From: DATKUC01 sp964577375
Lineage (GTDB): Bacteria > Spirochaetota > Spirochaetia > DSM-27196 > DATKUC01
Assembly: GCA_964577375.1 (NCBI GenBank)
Contig: CAZNYW010000005.1
Coordinates: 39,807-103,806 of the forward strand
Reading direction: 5' to 3'
DNA length: 64,000 nt
The position numbers and the translations under genes were made by a program. This document shows, one piece after another, positions 43,378-52,231 of this stretch (position 1 is the first letter of the stretch; every line of letters begins with the position of its first letter). Under the pieces are notes generated by a model. That model was not told the DNA's origin. It saw only the letters and a list, made by a program, of their open reading frames with translations, and ran no database searches.

Positions 43378-44934
43378 ATGCGTCTGAAGAAGTATCTGCC
43401 CCACGGTATTGTGTTCATCACCAGTATGGGGGTCATGATTGTCGAGCTGATCGCAAGCCGGATCGTGGCCAAGCACTTCGGAAATTCGCTCTACACCTGG
43501 ACGGGCATAATCGGGGTAGTACTGGGCGGAATCAGCCTGGGAAACTACATCGGGGGGAGGCTCGCCGACCGCTTCTCCCCGAGGCGAATGATAGTACTCC
43601 AGCTGCTTCTCACGTCGGTCCTCATCATGCTGATACTGCCGCTGGACGCTCTTCTCTACACAATCACAATGCAGGGGCAGGCGGTGATCGTCACCTCCGC
43701 GATGATCACCAAATCGGTCTTCTGGATAGTGCTGCTGTTCCTCCTGCCGTCGGCGTCCATCGGAACAGTATCCCCCGTAATGGCGAAGTACGCTCTGGAG
43801 GAGTCGACTGCCGTCGGCAATACCGTGGGCAGCATCTACGCAGTCTCATCCATCGGAAGCATCATCGGAACCTTCCTCGCCGGTTACCTGCTGATCCCCC
43901 TGCTCGGCGTACGCACGATAGTCTTTCTGGTCGCAGGGCTTACGGGGCTTCTCGGGCTTCTGATGAGTGTGCGACTGCGACAGCGAATTGTGGCGGCCGT
44001 CTGGGTAGCGGCGGTAGTGGTGCTCGGCCTGCTCCTTCCCCACTCGGCTGTCGCGAAAAGCTACTACGAAGAGGGCGGCGGGAGACTGCTCTACTCGACC
44101 GACTCGCAGTACATGAGCATCGAGGTCCGCGACACCCCGAAACCGGACGGAATGGAACGGCAACTCATCATGGACGGGCTCATACACAACCGCTACGACC
44201 TCGCCAGTCCTGATGTGCTCCGCTACGAATACGAAAAGATCTTTGAATCGCTCACGCGCTACCTGGCGGGTCCCGCGAAACGGAAGCTTTCCACGCTTAC
44301 CGTGGGCGGCGGAGCGATGATATTTCCGGACTACCTCGCCCGGCACTTTCCCGACAGCAGGACAGACGTCGTCGAAATAGATCCGGAGGTGATCCGGGTC
44401 GCTGAAAAATACTTCGGCGCGCGAACCGGGAACGGTCTCACCGTCTACAACACCGACGGCCGCAATTACGTGAACTACGCACGCGGCATGAAGACGCGCT
44501 ATGACATCGTTTACCTGGACGCGTTCACCTCCTTTTCGATCCCTTCGCATCTTACCACGAAGGAGTTCGCGGCGGATGTGCGTTCGATTCTCAGGCCGGA
44601 CGGCTACGTTGTGGCGAACTGCATCGACGTCTTTACGATAGGAAAATTCATCAGCGCTTACATCCGGACGCTTCAGCAGGTGTTTCCGTCGGTCACGGTT
44701 TACGCTGACACGGTGGGCAAGCTCAACGAGCGCATGACCTTCGTGATAGTCGGCGGCAGCCACCCGCCCGCGCCGGAAAGTCTTACCGATCCGTCCGGCA
44801 GGCGTGTAGGCAGGCGGCTGTCCGCGGCAGAGATTTCCGATCTGTTCAGCCGCAATCCTCCCCTGATTCTTACCGACGACCATGCGCCGGTGGAGAATCT
44901 CATGGGACCGGTTTTTCTTCACAGTGTCCATTAA
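43378..44934 (+). CDS. Membrane-anchored spermidine synthase-like fusion protein
   Basis: A 518-residue protein. The first roughly 220 residues contain about seven transmembrane helices (for example IGSIIGTFLAGYLLIPLLGVRTIVFLVAGLTGLLGLL). The C-terminal half is a spermidine-synthase-type Rossmann domain with LTVGGGAMIFPDYLARHFP, VVEIDPEVIRVAEKYF and YDIVYLDAFTS. Whether it makes polyamines is uncertain, because such fusions often lack polyamine-specific residues. The mRNA appears leaderless. A short spacer leads to the M23 gene. Confidence 0.85.
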   Translation: MRLKKYLPHGIVFITSMGVMIVELIASRIVAKHFGNSLYTWTGIIGVVLGGISLGNYIGGRLADRFSPRRMIVLQLLLTSVLIMLILPLDALLYTITMQGQAVIVTSAMITKSVFWIVLLFLLPSASIGTVSPVMAKYALEESTAVGNTVGSIYAVSSIGSIIGTFLAGYLLIPLLGVRTIVFLVAGLTGLLGLLMSVRLRQRIVAAVWVAAVVVLGLLLPHSAVAKSYYEEGGGRLLYSTDSQYMSIEVRDTPKPDGMERQLIMDGLIHNRYDLASPDVLRYEYEKIFESLTRYLAGPAKRKLSTLTVGGGAMIFPDYLARHFPDSRTDVVEIDPEVIRVAEKYFGARTGNGLTVYNTDGRNYVNYARGMKTRYDIVYLDAFTSFSIPSHLTTKEFAADVRSILRPDGYVVANCIDVFTIGKFISAYIRTLQQVFPSVTVYADTVGKLNERMTFVIVGGSHPPAPESLTDPSGRRVGRRLSAAEISDLFSRNPPLILTDDHAPVENLMGPVFLHSVH

Positions 44935-45021
44935 GGTTCGGGTGGAAACGGCGGTGCGAAGCACAGGGTCAAGCCGCCGCAGCAATAGCCCGATAAATCA
45001 TTAGGGAGGCATCCAATTAAG

Positions 45022-46281
45022 GTGAACAACAGCGGCAGGCTTGCCCTATCCGCGCTTGCTGCATTCGTGCCCGCCTGCGTGATCATCCTTGCGGCGGCCT
45101 TCATCTCTTCGCCCCGGGCCTCAGCGGTCTCTCCCGTTGTCCCCGCCAAGGCGGCTATCAGCCCGGCGGTCAAGCCGGAACCTGTACCAAGAACGGTAAC
45201 CGTGGAGACGGGCGACGCCCTTTCGGGCATCCTTCTCGAAGAGGGCGTAAATCAGAACGAGGTCCTCGACATAATCGACACCGTCTCGAAGTACTACGAT
45301 CCCCGCCACCTTCAACCCGGACAGGAAATAGCGTTCACCTTCGATCCCGAGGTTCCCTTCTATCTCGAATCGATGAAGTTTCAGATCGACCCACTGCGCG
45401 ACCTTCTGGTCAATCGAGCGGAGGACCAGAACTTTGCCGCCAGTCTCACCGCGCGCAGAACAATGCTCCGTGAACAGGCGGTATCCGGCACCATCGAGAA
45501 AAGCCTCTTTGCAGACGGCGAATCGGCGGGTGTTCCGGCGTCGGTGCTGATGGACCTGATAGACGTCTACTCCTTCGACGTGGATTTCCAGCACGACATT
45601 CACCAGGGCGACAGGTTCGCGGTAATGTGGCAGCGGAAGGTCGACGCCAACGGTGACCCGGTCCAGAACGGAAACCTCCTGGAGGGGCGGCTCGAGCTGA
45701 AGAATCAGACGCTGGTCGTCTACGGTTTCGCCGGCTCGAACGGCCACATGGATTATTACGATCGAAGCGGCCGCAGCGCGCGCAAGACCCTGCTCAAGAC
45801 CCCGGTACACGGGGCGGTGATCACCTCCCACTTCGGCTGGCGCGCCGACCCCTTTTCGGGCTACAGCGACTTTCACCGCGGCATCGACTTCGGCGCCCGG
45901 CGCGGCACCCCGATCCTGGCGGCCGGCGATGGTACGGTAATCAGCATGTCCTATGACAACGTCTACGGGAATCACGTCTTCCTGCGCCACATCAACGGAT
46001 ACGTCACCCTCTATGCGCACATGGAGGCGTACGCGCGGGGGCTCCGGCCGGGAAACCGGGTCGCGCAGGGGCAGGTAATCGGTTACGTCGGAAGCACCGG
46101 CGAATCGACCGGGCCGCACGTGCACTACGAAGTCCGCGTTTGGGGCAAACCCGTCAATCCGGCGACGCTTCGCTTCCCACCCGGGCGCACACTTTCGGGC
46201 CCCGAGCTCAACGCCTTCCTCATGCACGTGGACCGGCTGAACCGGGATTTCGAAACCCTCCTGCACGGCGGCCGCTCGTAG
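45022..46281 (+). CDS. M23-family cell-wall endopeptidase
   Basis: A 419-residue exported protein. The N-terminal hydrophobic segment (ALSALAAFVPACVIILAAAFI) is a signal anchor. An OapA/LysM-like domain (VETGDALSGILLEEGVNQNEVLDII) follows. The LytM domain has HFGWRADPFSGYSDFHRGIDFG (H-x3-D) and HVHYEVRVWG (H-x-H). It probably cuts peptidoglycan cross-bridges, or activates amidases if degenerate; the metal ligands are intact. The GTG start is 12 bases after GGGAGG, rather distant. Confidence 0.92.
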   Translation: MNNSGRLALSALAAFVPACVIILAAAFISSPRASAVSPVVPAKAAISPAVKPEPVPRTVTVETGDALSGILLEEGVNQNEVLDIIDTVSKYYDPRHLQPGQEIAFTFDPEVPFYLESMKFQIDPLRDLLVNRAEDQNFAASLTARRTMLREQAVSGTIEKSLFADGESAGVPASVLMDLIDVYSFDVDFQHDIHQGDRFAVMWQRKVDANGDPVQNGNLLEGRLELKNQTLVVYGFAGSNGHMDYYDRSGRSARKTLLKTPVHGAVITSHFGWRADPFSGYSDFHRGIDFGARRGTPILAAGDGTVISMSYDNVYGNHVFLRHINGYVTLYAHMEAYARGLRPGNRVAQGQVIGYVGSTGESTGPHVHYEVRVWGKPVNPATLRFPPGRTLSGPELNAFLMHVDRLNRDFETLLHGGRS

Positions 46282-46303
46282 CCCTCACTGCTGCAATCTG
46301 CCG

Positions 46304-46332
46304 TTGAGCAAGCGGCCCGGCCGCGCTACTAT
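46304..46332 (+). promoter_or_regulatory. Promoter of the TrkA-like gene
   Basis: TTGAGC, 17 bases, TACTAT, then six bases to the ATG. Confidence 0.55.
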
Positions 46333-46338
46333 GACGCC

Positions 46339-47118
46339 ATGAAGCAATTCGCCATTATCGGTCTCAGCACCTTCGGCCAGCGGATGCTCGACGAGCTGAT
46401 CGGGAGCAGCGCGGAAATCCTCATCGTGGACCGGGACCGCGAGGTGATAGATCTGTACCGCGATCAGGTAACATCCGCCTATGTCGCCGACGTTCTGAAG
46501 GAAGAGACGATCCGCAAGATCATTCCCGCCGAGATCGACGCGGTGATCATCGATCTTGGCGACCGGGTGGAAACTTCGATTTTGCTGGTGCACTATCTGA
46601 AGAAACTCGGAGTCCGAAGGATCATAGCGAAAGCGGAGACTGACGAGCATGGCGAAATACTCGAGATCGTCGGCGCCCATCAGGTGGTATTCCCGAACAA
46701 GGAGGCGGCGCGCCGCGTTGCCCCGCCCCTGGTGCTTTCGACGGTGTTCAACTACATGCCCATCAGCAAGGGTCTGGTGATGGCGGAGGTAGGGGTGCCG
46801 CCCCGTCTACTGGGAAAGAGTCTGATCGAGGCCGATCTCCGGCGGAACTTCAAGATCAATGCGATTGCCGTGAGCCGTTCCGGACAGGAGGAATACGAGT
46901 TCGTATCTCCCGCCTACGTCTTCACCGACAGCGACATTCTGCTGGTCGTCGGCCGTGAGGAGGATCTCAGCCAGTTCTCCACCACCGCCATCCGCGGCGC
47001 CGGTAGACGGGATTTTGTCTCTGTGATGAAACGATTCTTCGGCAGAAACCGCCCCCCGCAGGATGCCCAGCCATCGAGCACACCCAAGCCGTCCGGTCCG
47101 CCGAAAATATCCGGCTGA
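46339..47118 (+). CDS. TrkA/KtrA-type potassium uptake regulator
   Basis: A 259-residue cytoplasmic RCK protein. The N-terminal Rossmann domain (FAIIGLSTFGQRMLDEL, ILIVDRDREVIDLY) binds a nucleotide. The TrkA-C domain (about 140-220) ends in FTDSDILLVVGREEDLSQF. It would gate a KtrB/TrkH channel, which is not encoded nearby. The C-terminal tail is Pro/Ser-rich. The mRNA is probably leaderless. It converges with the VOC gene, three bases apart. K+ supply may matter here given the K+-dependent pyrophosphatase signature. Confidence 0.9.
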   Translation: MKQFAIIGLSTFGQRMLDELIGSSAEILIVDRDREVIDLYRDQVTSAYVADVLKEETIRKIIPAEIDAVIIDLGDRVETSILLVHYLKKLGVRRIIAKAETDEHGEILEIVGAHQVVFPNKEAARRVAPPLVLSTVFNYMPISKGLVMAEVGVPPRLLGKSLIEADLRRNFKINAIAVSRSGQEEYEFVSPAYVFTDSDILLVVGREEDLSQFSTTAIRGAGRRDFVSVMKRFFGRNRPPQDAQPSSTPKPSGPPKISG

Positions 47119-47121
47119 CGG

Positions 47122-47541
47122 CTACCGCTCCTCGAAAAGCTCGACCGTCTCTCCGTCGGGTCCCTTGAAGAAGGCAATCCGCGCCCTGTAGACGGGGTCA
47201 CACGGGAAATCGATGTTCTTCGGATCTACGGTGACCTCTGCTCCCGCCCTTCTTGCAAGCTCGAGAGCGGCGTCGCAGTTGCGCGTTCGTACGGCAAAGT
47301 GGAGCAGCGCTCCCTCGGGTGAGACCTGAGCGGCAGCAGAATCATTCTTTCGCTCGAAGATCTCAAGATAGGCGCCGCCGCCCATATCGAGCATCACCGC
47401 TCTGCTGTCCCTGATTTTCCACGCCCGTACGATAGAGAACCCCAGCCCCTTGCCGTAGAAGTTTATGGAGTGATCGAAGTCCCGCACACGCATCGCCACA
47501 TGGTGAAAACCGTCGGTGCGATGTCCGTTTCCGTCAGCCAC
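47122..47541 (-). CDS. VOC-family (glyoxalase-like) protein
   Basis: A 139-residue protein. GFHHVAMRVRDFDHSINFYGKGLGF and LHFAVRTRNCDAALELARRAGAEV are the two beta-alpha-beta-beta-beta modules of the vicinal-oxygen-chelate fold, and IAFFKGPDGETVELFEE supplies the terminal metal Glu. It could be a glyoxalase or a dioxygenase-like protein. The GTG start is preceded by GAGG. It is the last gene of the dus operon. Confidence 0.87.
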   Translation of the reverse strand: MADGNGHRTDGFHHVAMRVRDFDHSINFYGKGLGFSIVRAWKIRDSRAVMLDMGGGAYLEIFERKNDSAAAQVSPEGALLHFAVRTRNCDAALELARRAGAEVTVDPKNIDFPCDPVYRARIAFFKGPDGETVELFEER

Positions 47542-47550
47542 GATTTCGCC

Positions 47551-48462
47551 TCATACCGCCTGCCGGTGCTTCTCTTCCACGAGGTCGACGGCCCGCGCGT
47601 TCGCTGCGACCTGCCCGGGATTCCTGCAGCCCGGGATGACACAGGTCACCGCATCGTGGCGCAGGCACCAAGCGAGCGCCCAGCCCGCCATGTCGACCCC
47701 ATCCGGCACTTCACTTTTTCGAATCTTCTCGGCCTCGGCCAGCAATGCGTCGTTTTTCGCCGCATCGCGCGTGCTGCGCACGTCGGACTCTGCAAAACGT
47801 GCGCCGGGTTTGTACTTCCCGCTGAGAAAGCCGCTCGCAAGCGGTACGCGGGCGAGCACGCCGAGATTCCGGTCGATGCAGAGCGGGAAGACCTCCTCTT
47901 CCGGCGCCCTGTCGAGCCGGTTGTATACTACCTGTATTGTTTCAGCGCCCGCCTTCGTCGCCCGCGAAGTCTGATGAGTATTCGTATTCGGACTAATCGA
48001 AATACCGAGGTGACGAATGACGCCGCGCTCCTTCTGTTCGCGCAGCATCGCCCACAGCTCATCGTTGTCGAATGCGTCATTGCTGCCCGAATGAAACTGA
48101 TAGAGGTCGATGTAATCGGTCCCGAGCGCTCGCAGCGAGTCCTCCAGCTGCTTTCTGACCTCCGAGGCGGACCAGAGCTGGTCGCGGTCGAATGGAACCG
48201 AATAGCGGTGGCCAAACTTGGTGGCGACGATCCACTTCTCGCGATCACGTCGAATAGCGTCGCCGACCAGCTTCTCTGAAAGATGGTCGCCGTAGCACTC
48301 CGCCGTATCGATCAGGTTTATTCCGGTCGAACGGCCGGCGTCGATGATCGCGTCAACCTCTTTCTGAGTAAACTGCTGTCCCCATTCGCCGCCGAACTGC
48401 CAGGTTCCGATGCCGACAACGCTCGAGCGTATTGCTGTACTCCCCAGGACTCGGTATTTCAT
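47551..48462 (-). CDS. Aldo/keto reductase
   Basis: A 303-residue NAD(P)H-dependent TIM-barrel reductase. YRVLGSTAIRSSVVGIGTWQFGG and NLIDTAECYGDHLSEKLVGDAI (Asp and Tyr catalytic) are typical; the Lys is in KWIVATKFGHR. The substrate is unknown. The ATG at 48462 follows GGAGG; a TTG one codon earlier is possible. It lies between a methyltransferase and a VOC protein in the dus operon. Confidence 0.9.
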   Translation of the reverse strand: MKYRVLGSTAIRSSVVGIGTWQFGGEWGQQFTQKEVDAIIDAGRSTGINLIDTAECYGDHLSEKLVGDAIRRDREKWIVATKFGHRYSVPFDRDQLWSASEVRKQLEDSLRALGTDYIDLYQFHSGSNDAFDNDELWAMLREQKERGVIRHLGISISPNTNTHQTSRATKAGAETIQVVYNRLDRAPEEEVFPLCIDRNLGVLARVPLASGFLSGKYKPGARFAESDVRSTRDAAKNDALLAEAEKIRKSEVPDGVDMAGWALAWCLRHDAVTCVIPGCRNPGQVAANARAVDLVEEKHRQAV

Positions 48463-48474
48463 CAATCCTCCCGA

Positions 48475-49221
48475 CTAGAATATACGATTTTCGGTTAGCG
48501 TCGGCGACGACTGCCGGACCGCTGAAATCAGCAGCTGCGGCGGGGCATCGACCCCGACACGGTAGGCCTGCTCCTTGATTCGCAGGACGGAACGGCGAAG
48601 GCGGGCGTATATTTCGCCCTCCTGCGAAATGTGCTCGAGATAGGCCCCGATGAACTCGAAGTGAGCCTCGATCAGCTCCTGTTGCTCGCCTTCCAGCGGC
48701 CCCGCGTACTCCCTCACCCCCGTCACTGTAAGCGGCCATTCGCGCACGAGTGATTTCAGCTGCCTGCGGCTGAGAGTCGGACCATGCGGTATTCCCAGAA
48801 GTGAGTCCACCTGCGCTTTGAGACCGTGGAGACTGGCCAGTATCTGCTGGGGAGGCGTCAACCCATCGGCAACCATCTCGTTCAGCACGAAGTTGCCGCC
48901 GGGCGCGAGAACCCGCATCATTTCCGATAGCGCCTTCGCAGGCTCCCCGAAGTGGTGAAGCGCGTTTGAAATCGTTACGGTCTCAAAGCTCGCCGACGCA
49001 AACGGCAGGTGATAGGCGTCGGCGAAACGGAACCTCATCCTGCCGCCTCCGAACGAGCGTATCGCCGTCGAAAGCAGATTTTCGTCGATATCTACGCCGG
49101 TGATGGATCTGTATGATCGCAGATGCGCTGCAAGAAGGGAGGCGAAATCACCCTCGCCGGTAGCGACATCGAGAACCCGGCCGCCGTCGATTCCGGAGAG
49201 CAGCTTCTCAAGCGCATTCAT
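48475..49221 (-). CDS. Class I SAM-dependent methyltransferase
   Basis: A 248-residue methyltransferase. Motif I is VLDVATGEGDFASLLA; the acidic strand is ITGVDIDENLLSTAI; SNALHHFGEPAKALSEMMRVLAPGGNFVLNEMV is the UbiE-like post-motif. The substrate is unknown. It starts inside the 3' end of the dus gene (14-base overlap), so translation is coupled. The C-terminal 100 residues are helical and of unknown role. Confidence 0.85.
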   Translation of the reverse strand: MNALEKLLSGIDGGRVLDVATGEGDFASLLAAHLRSYRSITGVDIDENLLSTAIRSFGGGRMRFRFADAYHLPFASASFETVTISNALHHFGEPAKALSEMMRVLAPGGNFVLNEMVADGLTPPQQILASLHGLKAQVDSLLGIPHGPTLSRRQLKSLVREWPLTVTGVREYAGPLEGEQQELIEAHFEFIGAYLEHISQEGEIYARLRRSVLRIKEQAYRVGVDAPPQLLISAVRQSSPTLTENRIF

Positions 49222-50299
49222 CAGCCTCTACCGCCTTCGGCCCGCGGCCCCCGTCGGCCGATGGCGGAAGCCGGTCCAGTACCTCGGCCGGCAGCAGCGA
49301 CATGGCAAGGCGAAGGGTATCGCCGCCGCTCCTTCGCTGGACGAGCGGCGGGCTCAACAGCTGCTTCCACCTTCGCGAACCGTGCTCGCCCAGGAACAGT
49401 CCCAGCGTATGCCGCAGAACGCGATGGGGCGGCAGCCCGCGCGCCTCCCACTGCTCGACGTAGGGAACAAGACGTTCCACTACCTGCCGCCGCGACTGCG
49501 GCGATTCCCCGGACGCGAAGAAGAGGCGGTCGGCGACGGCGAGAAGATAGGGGTTGTCGTAGCCCGCCCGTCCGAGCATCACCGCATCGACCCGGTCGAG
49601 GGCCGCGGAAATCTGGCCGATCGTTTTGAATCCGCCGTTGATTTCAATTTTCAGCTCCGGGAACTCGGCCTTCAACGCGTATACGTCCTCGTAACGAAGA
49701 GGAGGAACCTCCCGGTTCTCCTTCGGGCTGAGACCCGAAAGGACAGCGATCCGGGCGTGAACGGTGAAACGGTCGGGGCCTGCCTCGCGGACGGTCCGGA
49801 TGAAGCGGCGCAGATCCTCGTAGCTCTCGAGCCCGTCGATTCCGATGCGGTGCTTCACCGTCACCGGCTTGCCGCTGCCCCGCCTCATCGCTTCAACAAG
49901 CCGCGCCACCATGGCCGGCTCGGCCATGAGGCAGGCTCCGATGTGCGCATCCTGAACCTTGTCGCTCGGACAGCCGCAGTTAAGGTTGAGCTCATCGTAG
50001 TCGTATGCTTCGGCGAGCCGGACCGCACGGAAAAGATCGCCGGGATCGTCCGCTGCAAGCTGCAGCGCCAGAGGCCTTTCTTCGCCCGAAAATCCAAGCA
50101 GATGTTCCCGGTCTCCGTGAATGATCGCCGCCGCGGTGATCATCTCCGAATAGAGAAGCGTCCGGCGCGTGATTCCGCGCATGAAATAGCGGTAGTGACG
50201 GTCGGTCCGGTCCATCATCGGCGCGATGCTCACGCGAGGAGCGTTCAGGGGCAGTAATGCTGTATTCCGTGCTTCAACGGCGGGAGCTGTAACGGACAT
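49208..50299 (-). CDS. dusA: tRNA-dihydrouridine synthase (DusA type)
   Basis: A 363-residue FMN enzyme reducing uridines in the tRNA D-loop. VSIAPMMDRTDRHYRYFMRGI, LQLAADDPGDL, NLNCGCPSDKV (catalytic Cys), KHRIGID and EINGGFKT match DusA as distinct from DusB/C. The ATG at 50299 is chosen; the frame begins with a TTG two codons earlier. It heads a four-gene operon. Upstream are a strong terminator and a structured non-coding stretch, so it may have its own promoter in the 40 bases after that terminator. Confidence 0.92.
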   Translation of the reverse strand: MSVTAPAVEARNTALLPLNAPRVSIAPMMDRTDRHYRYFMRGITRRTLLYSEMITAAAIIHGDREHLLGFSGEERPLALQLAADDPGDLFRAVRLAEAYDYDELNLNCGCPSDKVQDAHIGACLMAEPAMVARLVEAMRRGSGKPVTVKHRIGIDGLESYEDLRRFIRTVREAGPDRFTVHARIAVLSGLSPKENREVPPLRYEDVYALKAEFPELKIEINGGFKTIGQISAALDRVDAVMLGRAGYDNPYLLAVADRLFFASGESPQSRRQVVERLVPYVEQWEARGLPPHRVLRHTLGLFLGEHGSRRWKQLLSPPLVQRRSGGDTLRLAMSLLPAEVLDRLPPSADGGRGPKAVEADECA

Positions 50300-50353
50300 T
50301 GTCAACCCAAGATATGCGCTTTGACGCCGAAATTCAAGTTTCGACGAGGGGAC

Positions 50354-50387
50354 AAAAAAACCCGGGAACCGCTACGCGGCCCCCGGG
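50354..50387 (-). terminator. Strong minus-strand terminator between htrA and dusA
   Basis: On the minus strand, CCCGGG, an inner CCGC-GTA-GCGG stem and CCCGGG, followed by seven T. It would stop transcripts coming from htrA or from the structured stretch before dusA. Confidence 0.88.
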
Positions 50388-50600
50388 CGGGAGGGTGTGA
50401 CCGGAGCTGGAGGTTAGCCCCGGAGGGGGAATTGACATCTCGAAAAGCCGAAGGCTCCCGGATGCCATCCGCTCATCCCGTGCTGGCCTTCATAGTCGCG
50501 GGACTCACGGAACTTAGGGGTATGTCTGCCGGCCGGAGGTTGGCGGCCGTGCAGCCAGGATGTCGGGCCGAAGCCCAACCCACAAGGAGGAACCTACCGC
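50388..50600 (-). ncRNA. Candidate structured RNA of unknown family
   Basis: A 213-base stretch with no coding signal but many consistent stems: GGGC-TTCG-GCCC (a UUCG tetraloop on the minus strand), GACATC/GATGTC closing, CCCC-TCC-GGGG, CGGAT-GGC-ATCCG, CCCGCG/CACGGG, and GGCCG/CGGCC. The minus strand is preferred because of the UUCG loop and the strong terminator at its end. It could be a stand-alone RNA or a leader of the dus operon. It does not match tmRNA, RNase P, SRP or tRNA motifs that I know. A 6S-type RNA is possible but unproven. Confidence 0.4.
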
Positions 50601-50640
50601 AATGTCCGTCTGTTCCTCCCACGAACATTGCGGCGTTTTT
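50597..50640 (+). terminator. Plus-strand terminator-like hairpin next to the htrA stop
   Basis: CCGCAATGT and ACATTGCGG form a perfect nine-pair stem, then CG and five T on the plus strand. No plus-strand gene precedes it, which leaves open that the structured stretch is transcribed on the plus strand. On the minus strand the loop (GGAGGAAC) can pair with GTTCCTCC just downstream of the stem, a possible pseudoknot. Confidence 0.5.
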
Positions 50641-50641
50641 A

Positions 50642-52126
50642 TCAATGAACCAGGCCGATGAGGAGCTCGGTGTCTTGACGATAGATGCGAAACATCACCT
50701 CATTCGACCTGGTATTGTTCACTGTTTTATAGAAGTCCATCACATTACGTATACGATTTCCGTTAACATTGCGGATGATGTCGCCGGGTTTCAACCCCGC
50801 GGTATCCGCCGGACTTCCCGATTCAACGTTCCCGATGACCACGTCGCCGCGGCCCGAGGGAAGATTCAACCGGCTGCGCACCTGTTCGGTGAGGTTCACC
50901 ACCGACATTCCAGGCCACAGATTCTTCGACTCTTTCGCCACGTCCGCTGCGCGCAGTCCCAGCGTGACGTCGGTGCGGATGCTTTTTCCCTGCCGGTAGA
51001 TCGCAAGGGTGACGGACTTACCCGGGTCGAGCCCGCCGATCTGAGTCACCAGATCATCACTCGTTCGCAGGTTGTTCCCGTTGACGCTGGTGATGATGTC
51101 ACCCGGCTCTATTCCTGCCCTGTCGGCCGCGGATCCGCGGAAGATGTCATAGACAAAGGCTCCCGTGACGTTGCTCGGCAGGTCCGTCTGCAGGCTCGGT
51201 ACGATGTCTCCAACGTTCACGCCGAGCCAGCCGTAGTCGACGCGCCCCTTGGTGATGAACTCGTTGATCGCCTTCTTTGCATTGTTGATGGGAATGGCAA
51301 AACCGAGTCCGATGCTGCCTCCGGTCTGCGACGCAATCCACGTATTGATGCCGATCACCTGGCCGTCGATGTTGACGAGGGGTCCGCCGGAGTTGCCGCG
51401 GTTGATCGCCGCGTCGGTCTGGATGTAGTCGGTGTACTGACCCAGACTGCTTCCAGGCTGTGCCTGTCTGCCCACGGCGCTTACAATTCCGAAGGTGAGC
51501 GATGATTCAAAACCGAGCGGGTTGCCGACCGCGAGAACCCAGTCGCCAACCTCGAGCTTGCTCGAGTCGCCCAGCGGTGCAAGCGGCATATGCTCGGAGG
51601 TCTGGAAGCTCACCAGCGCCAGATCGCGCTGCGGATCCTTGCCGACCAGGCTCGCCTTGAATGACCGCCCGTCGGGGAGCCGGACGCTGATCTGGCTCGC
51701 CTTACCTGCAACGTGGTTATTGGTCAGCACGTAGACCGTGTCGCCGTCCTGCCGGACCATGATACCCGATCCGAGCCCCCGCTGCTGAAACTGCTGCTGC
51801 GGCGTCTGATTGGGCTGGCGGTCGTTCGGCGAGGGTACGCCAAAGAAGAACTGAAAGGGATTCTTTTCGTTGAACCGGAAAGGAGTTGCGGGTGCGTTGA
51901 CGGTATCGACCACGTTCACTTCGACAACCGTAGGCAGAATCTCCTTCGCAATCGCGCGGAAGGCATTCTGGGTGTTTCGAAGCGACGCGAACCCCTGCGG
52001 GTCGGGTCGGTTCGACTGCGCCGACAAAGTCCCTACGATACCGATCAGGAACAGCGACAGCCCGGCCGCCAAAGCATTTCTTCTGATGTGTACAAATCCC
52101 GGAACGCGCCATGCAAGACGACTCAT
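50642..52126 (-). CDS. htrA: HtrA/DegP-type periplasmic serine protease
   Basis: A 494-residue exported protease/chaperone. The signal sequence (NALAAGLSLFLIGIVGTLSAQ) is followed by a trypsin-like domain with the triad in NNHVAGKAS (His), RDLALVSF (Asp) and GNSGGPL (Ser). Two PDZ domains follow (about 290-380 and 400-490), each with a GxxPxD-like loop (RGSAADRAGIEPGDII; ESGSPADTAGLKPGDII). It handles misfolded envelope proteins. The ATG at 52126 is chosen because AAAGGAGAAGGAGAG precedes it; the frame extends 14 codons further. Confidence 0.95.
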   Translation of the reverse strand: MSRLAWRVPGFVHIRRNALAAGLSLFLIGIVGTLSAQSNRPDPQGFASLRNTQNAFRAIAKEILPTVVEVNVVDTVNAPATPFRFNEKNPFQFFFGVPSPNDRQPNQTPQQQFQQRGLGSGIMVRQDGDTVYVLTNNHVAGKASQISVRLPDGRSFKASLVGKDPQRDLALVSFQTSEHMPLAPLGDSSKLEVGDWVLAVGNPLGFESSLTFGIVSAVGRQAQPGSSLGQYTDYIQTDAAINRGNSGGPLVNIDGQVIGINTWIASQTGGSIGLGFAIPINNAKKAINEFITKGRVDYGWLGVNVGDIVPSLQTDLPSNVTGAFVYDIFRGSAADRAGIEPGDIITSVNGNNLRTSDDLVTQIGGLDPGKSVTLAIYRQGKSIRTDVTLGLRAADVAKESKNLWPGMSVVNLTEQVRSRLNLPSGRGDVVIGNVESGSPADTAGLKPGDIIRNVNGNRIRNVMDFYKTVNNTRSNEVMFRIYRQDTELLIGLVH

Positions 52127-52231
52127 GGAACTCTCCTTCTCCTTTCCACGAACTCTGTTTTCTGTCACAATAGTAGTCGACCAACCTTGCAGGAAGATGT
52201 CAGGAACGTTACAGATTTGTCATGATTCGCA

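Noticed and set aside
50388..50600. tmRNA, RNase P RNA or SRP RNA
   Set aside because: The tRNA-like ends, the GAGGAAAGUC core of RNase P and the GGAAGGAAGCAGCC-type SRP loop are all absent on both strands.
50321..51505. 394-codon plus-strand frame across the structured stretch and htrA
   Set aside because: Antisense to htrA, with no start signal and no recognisable domain.
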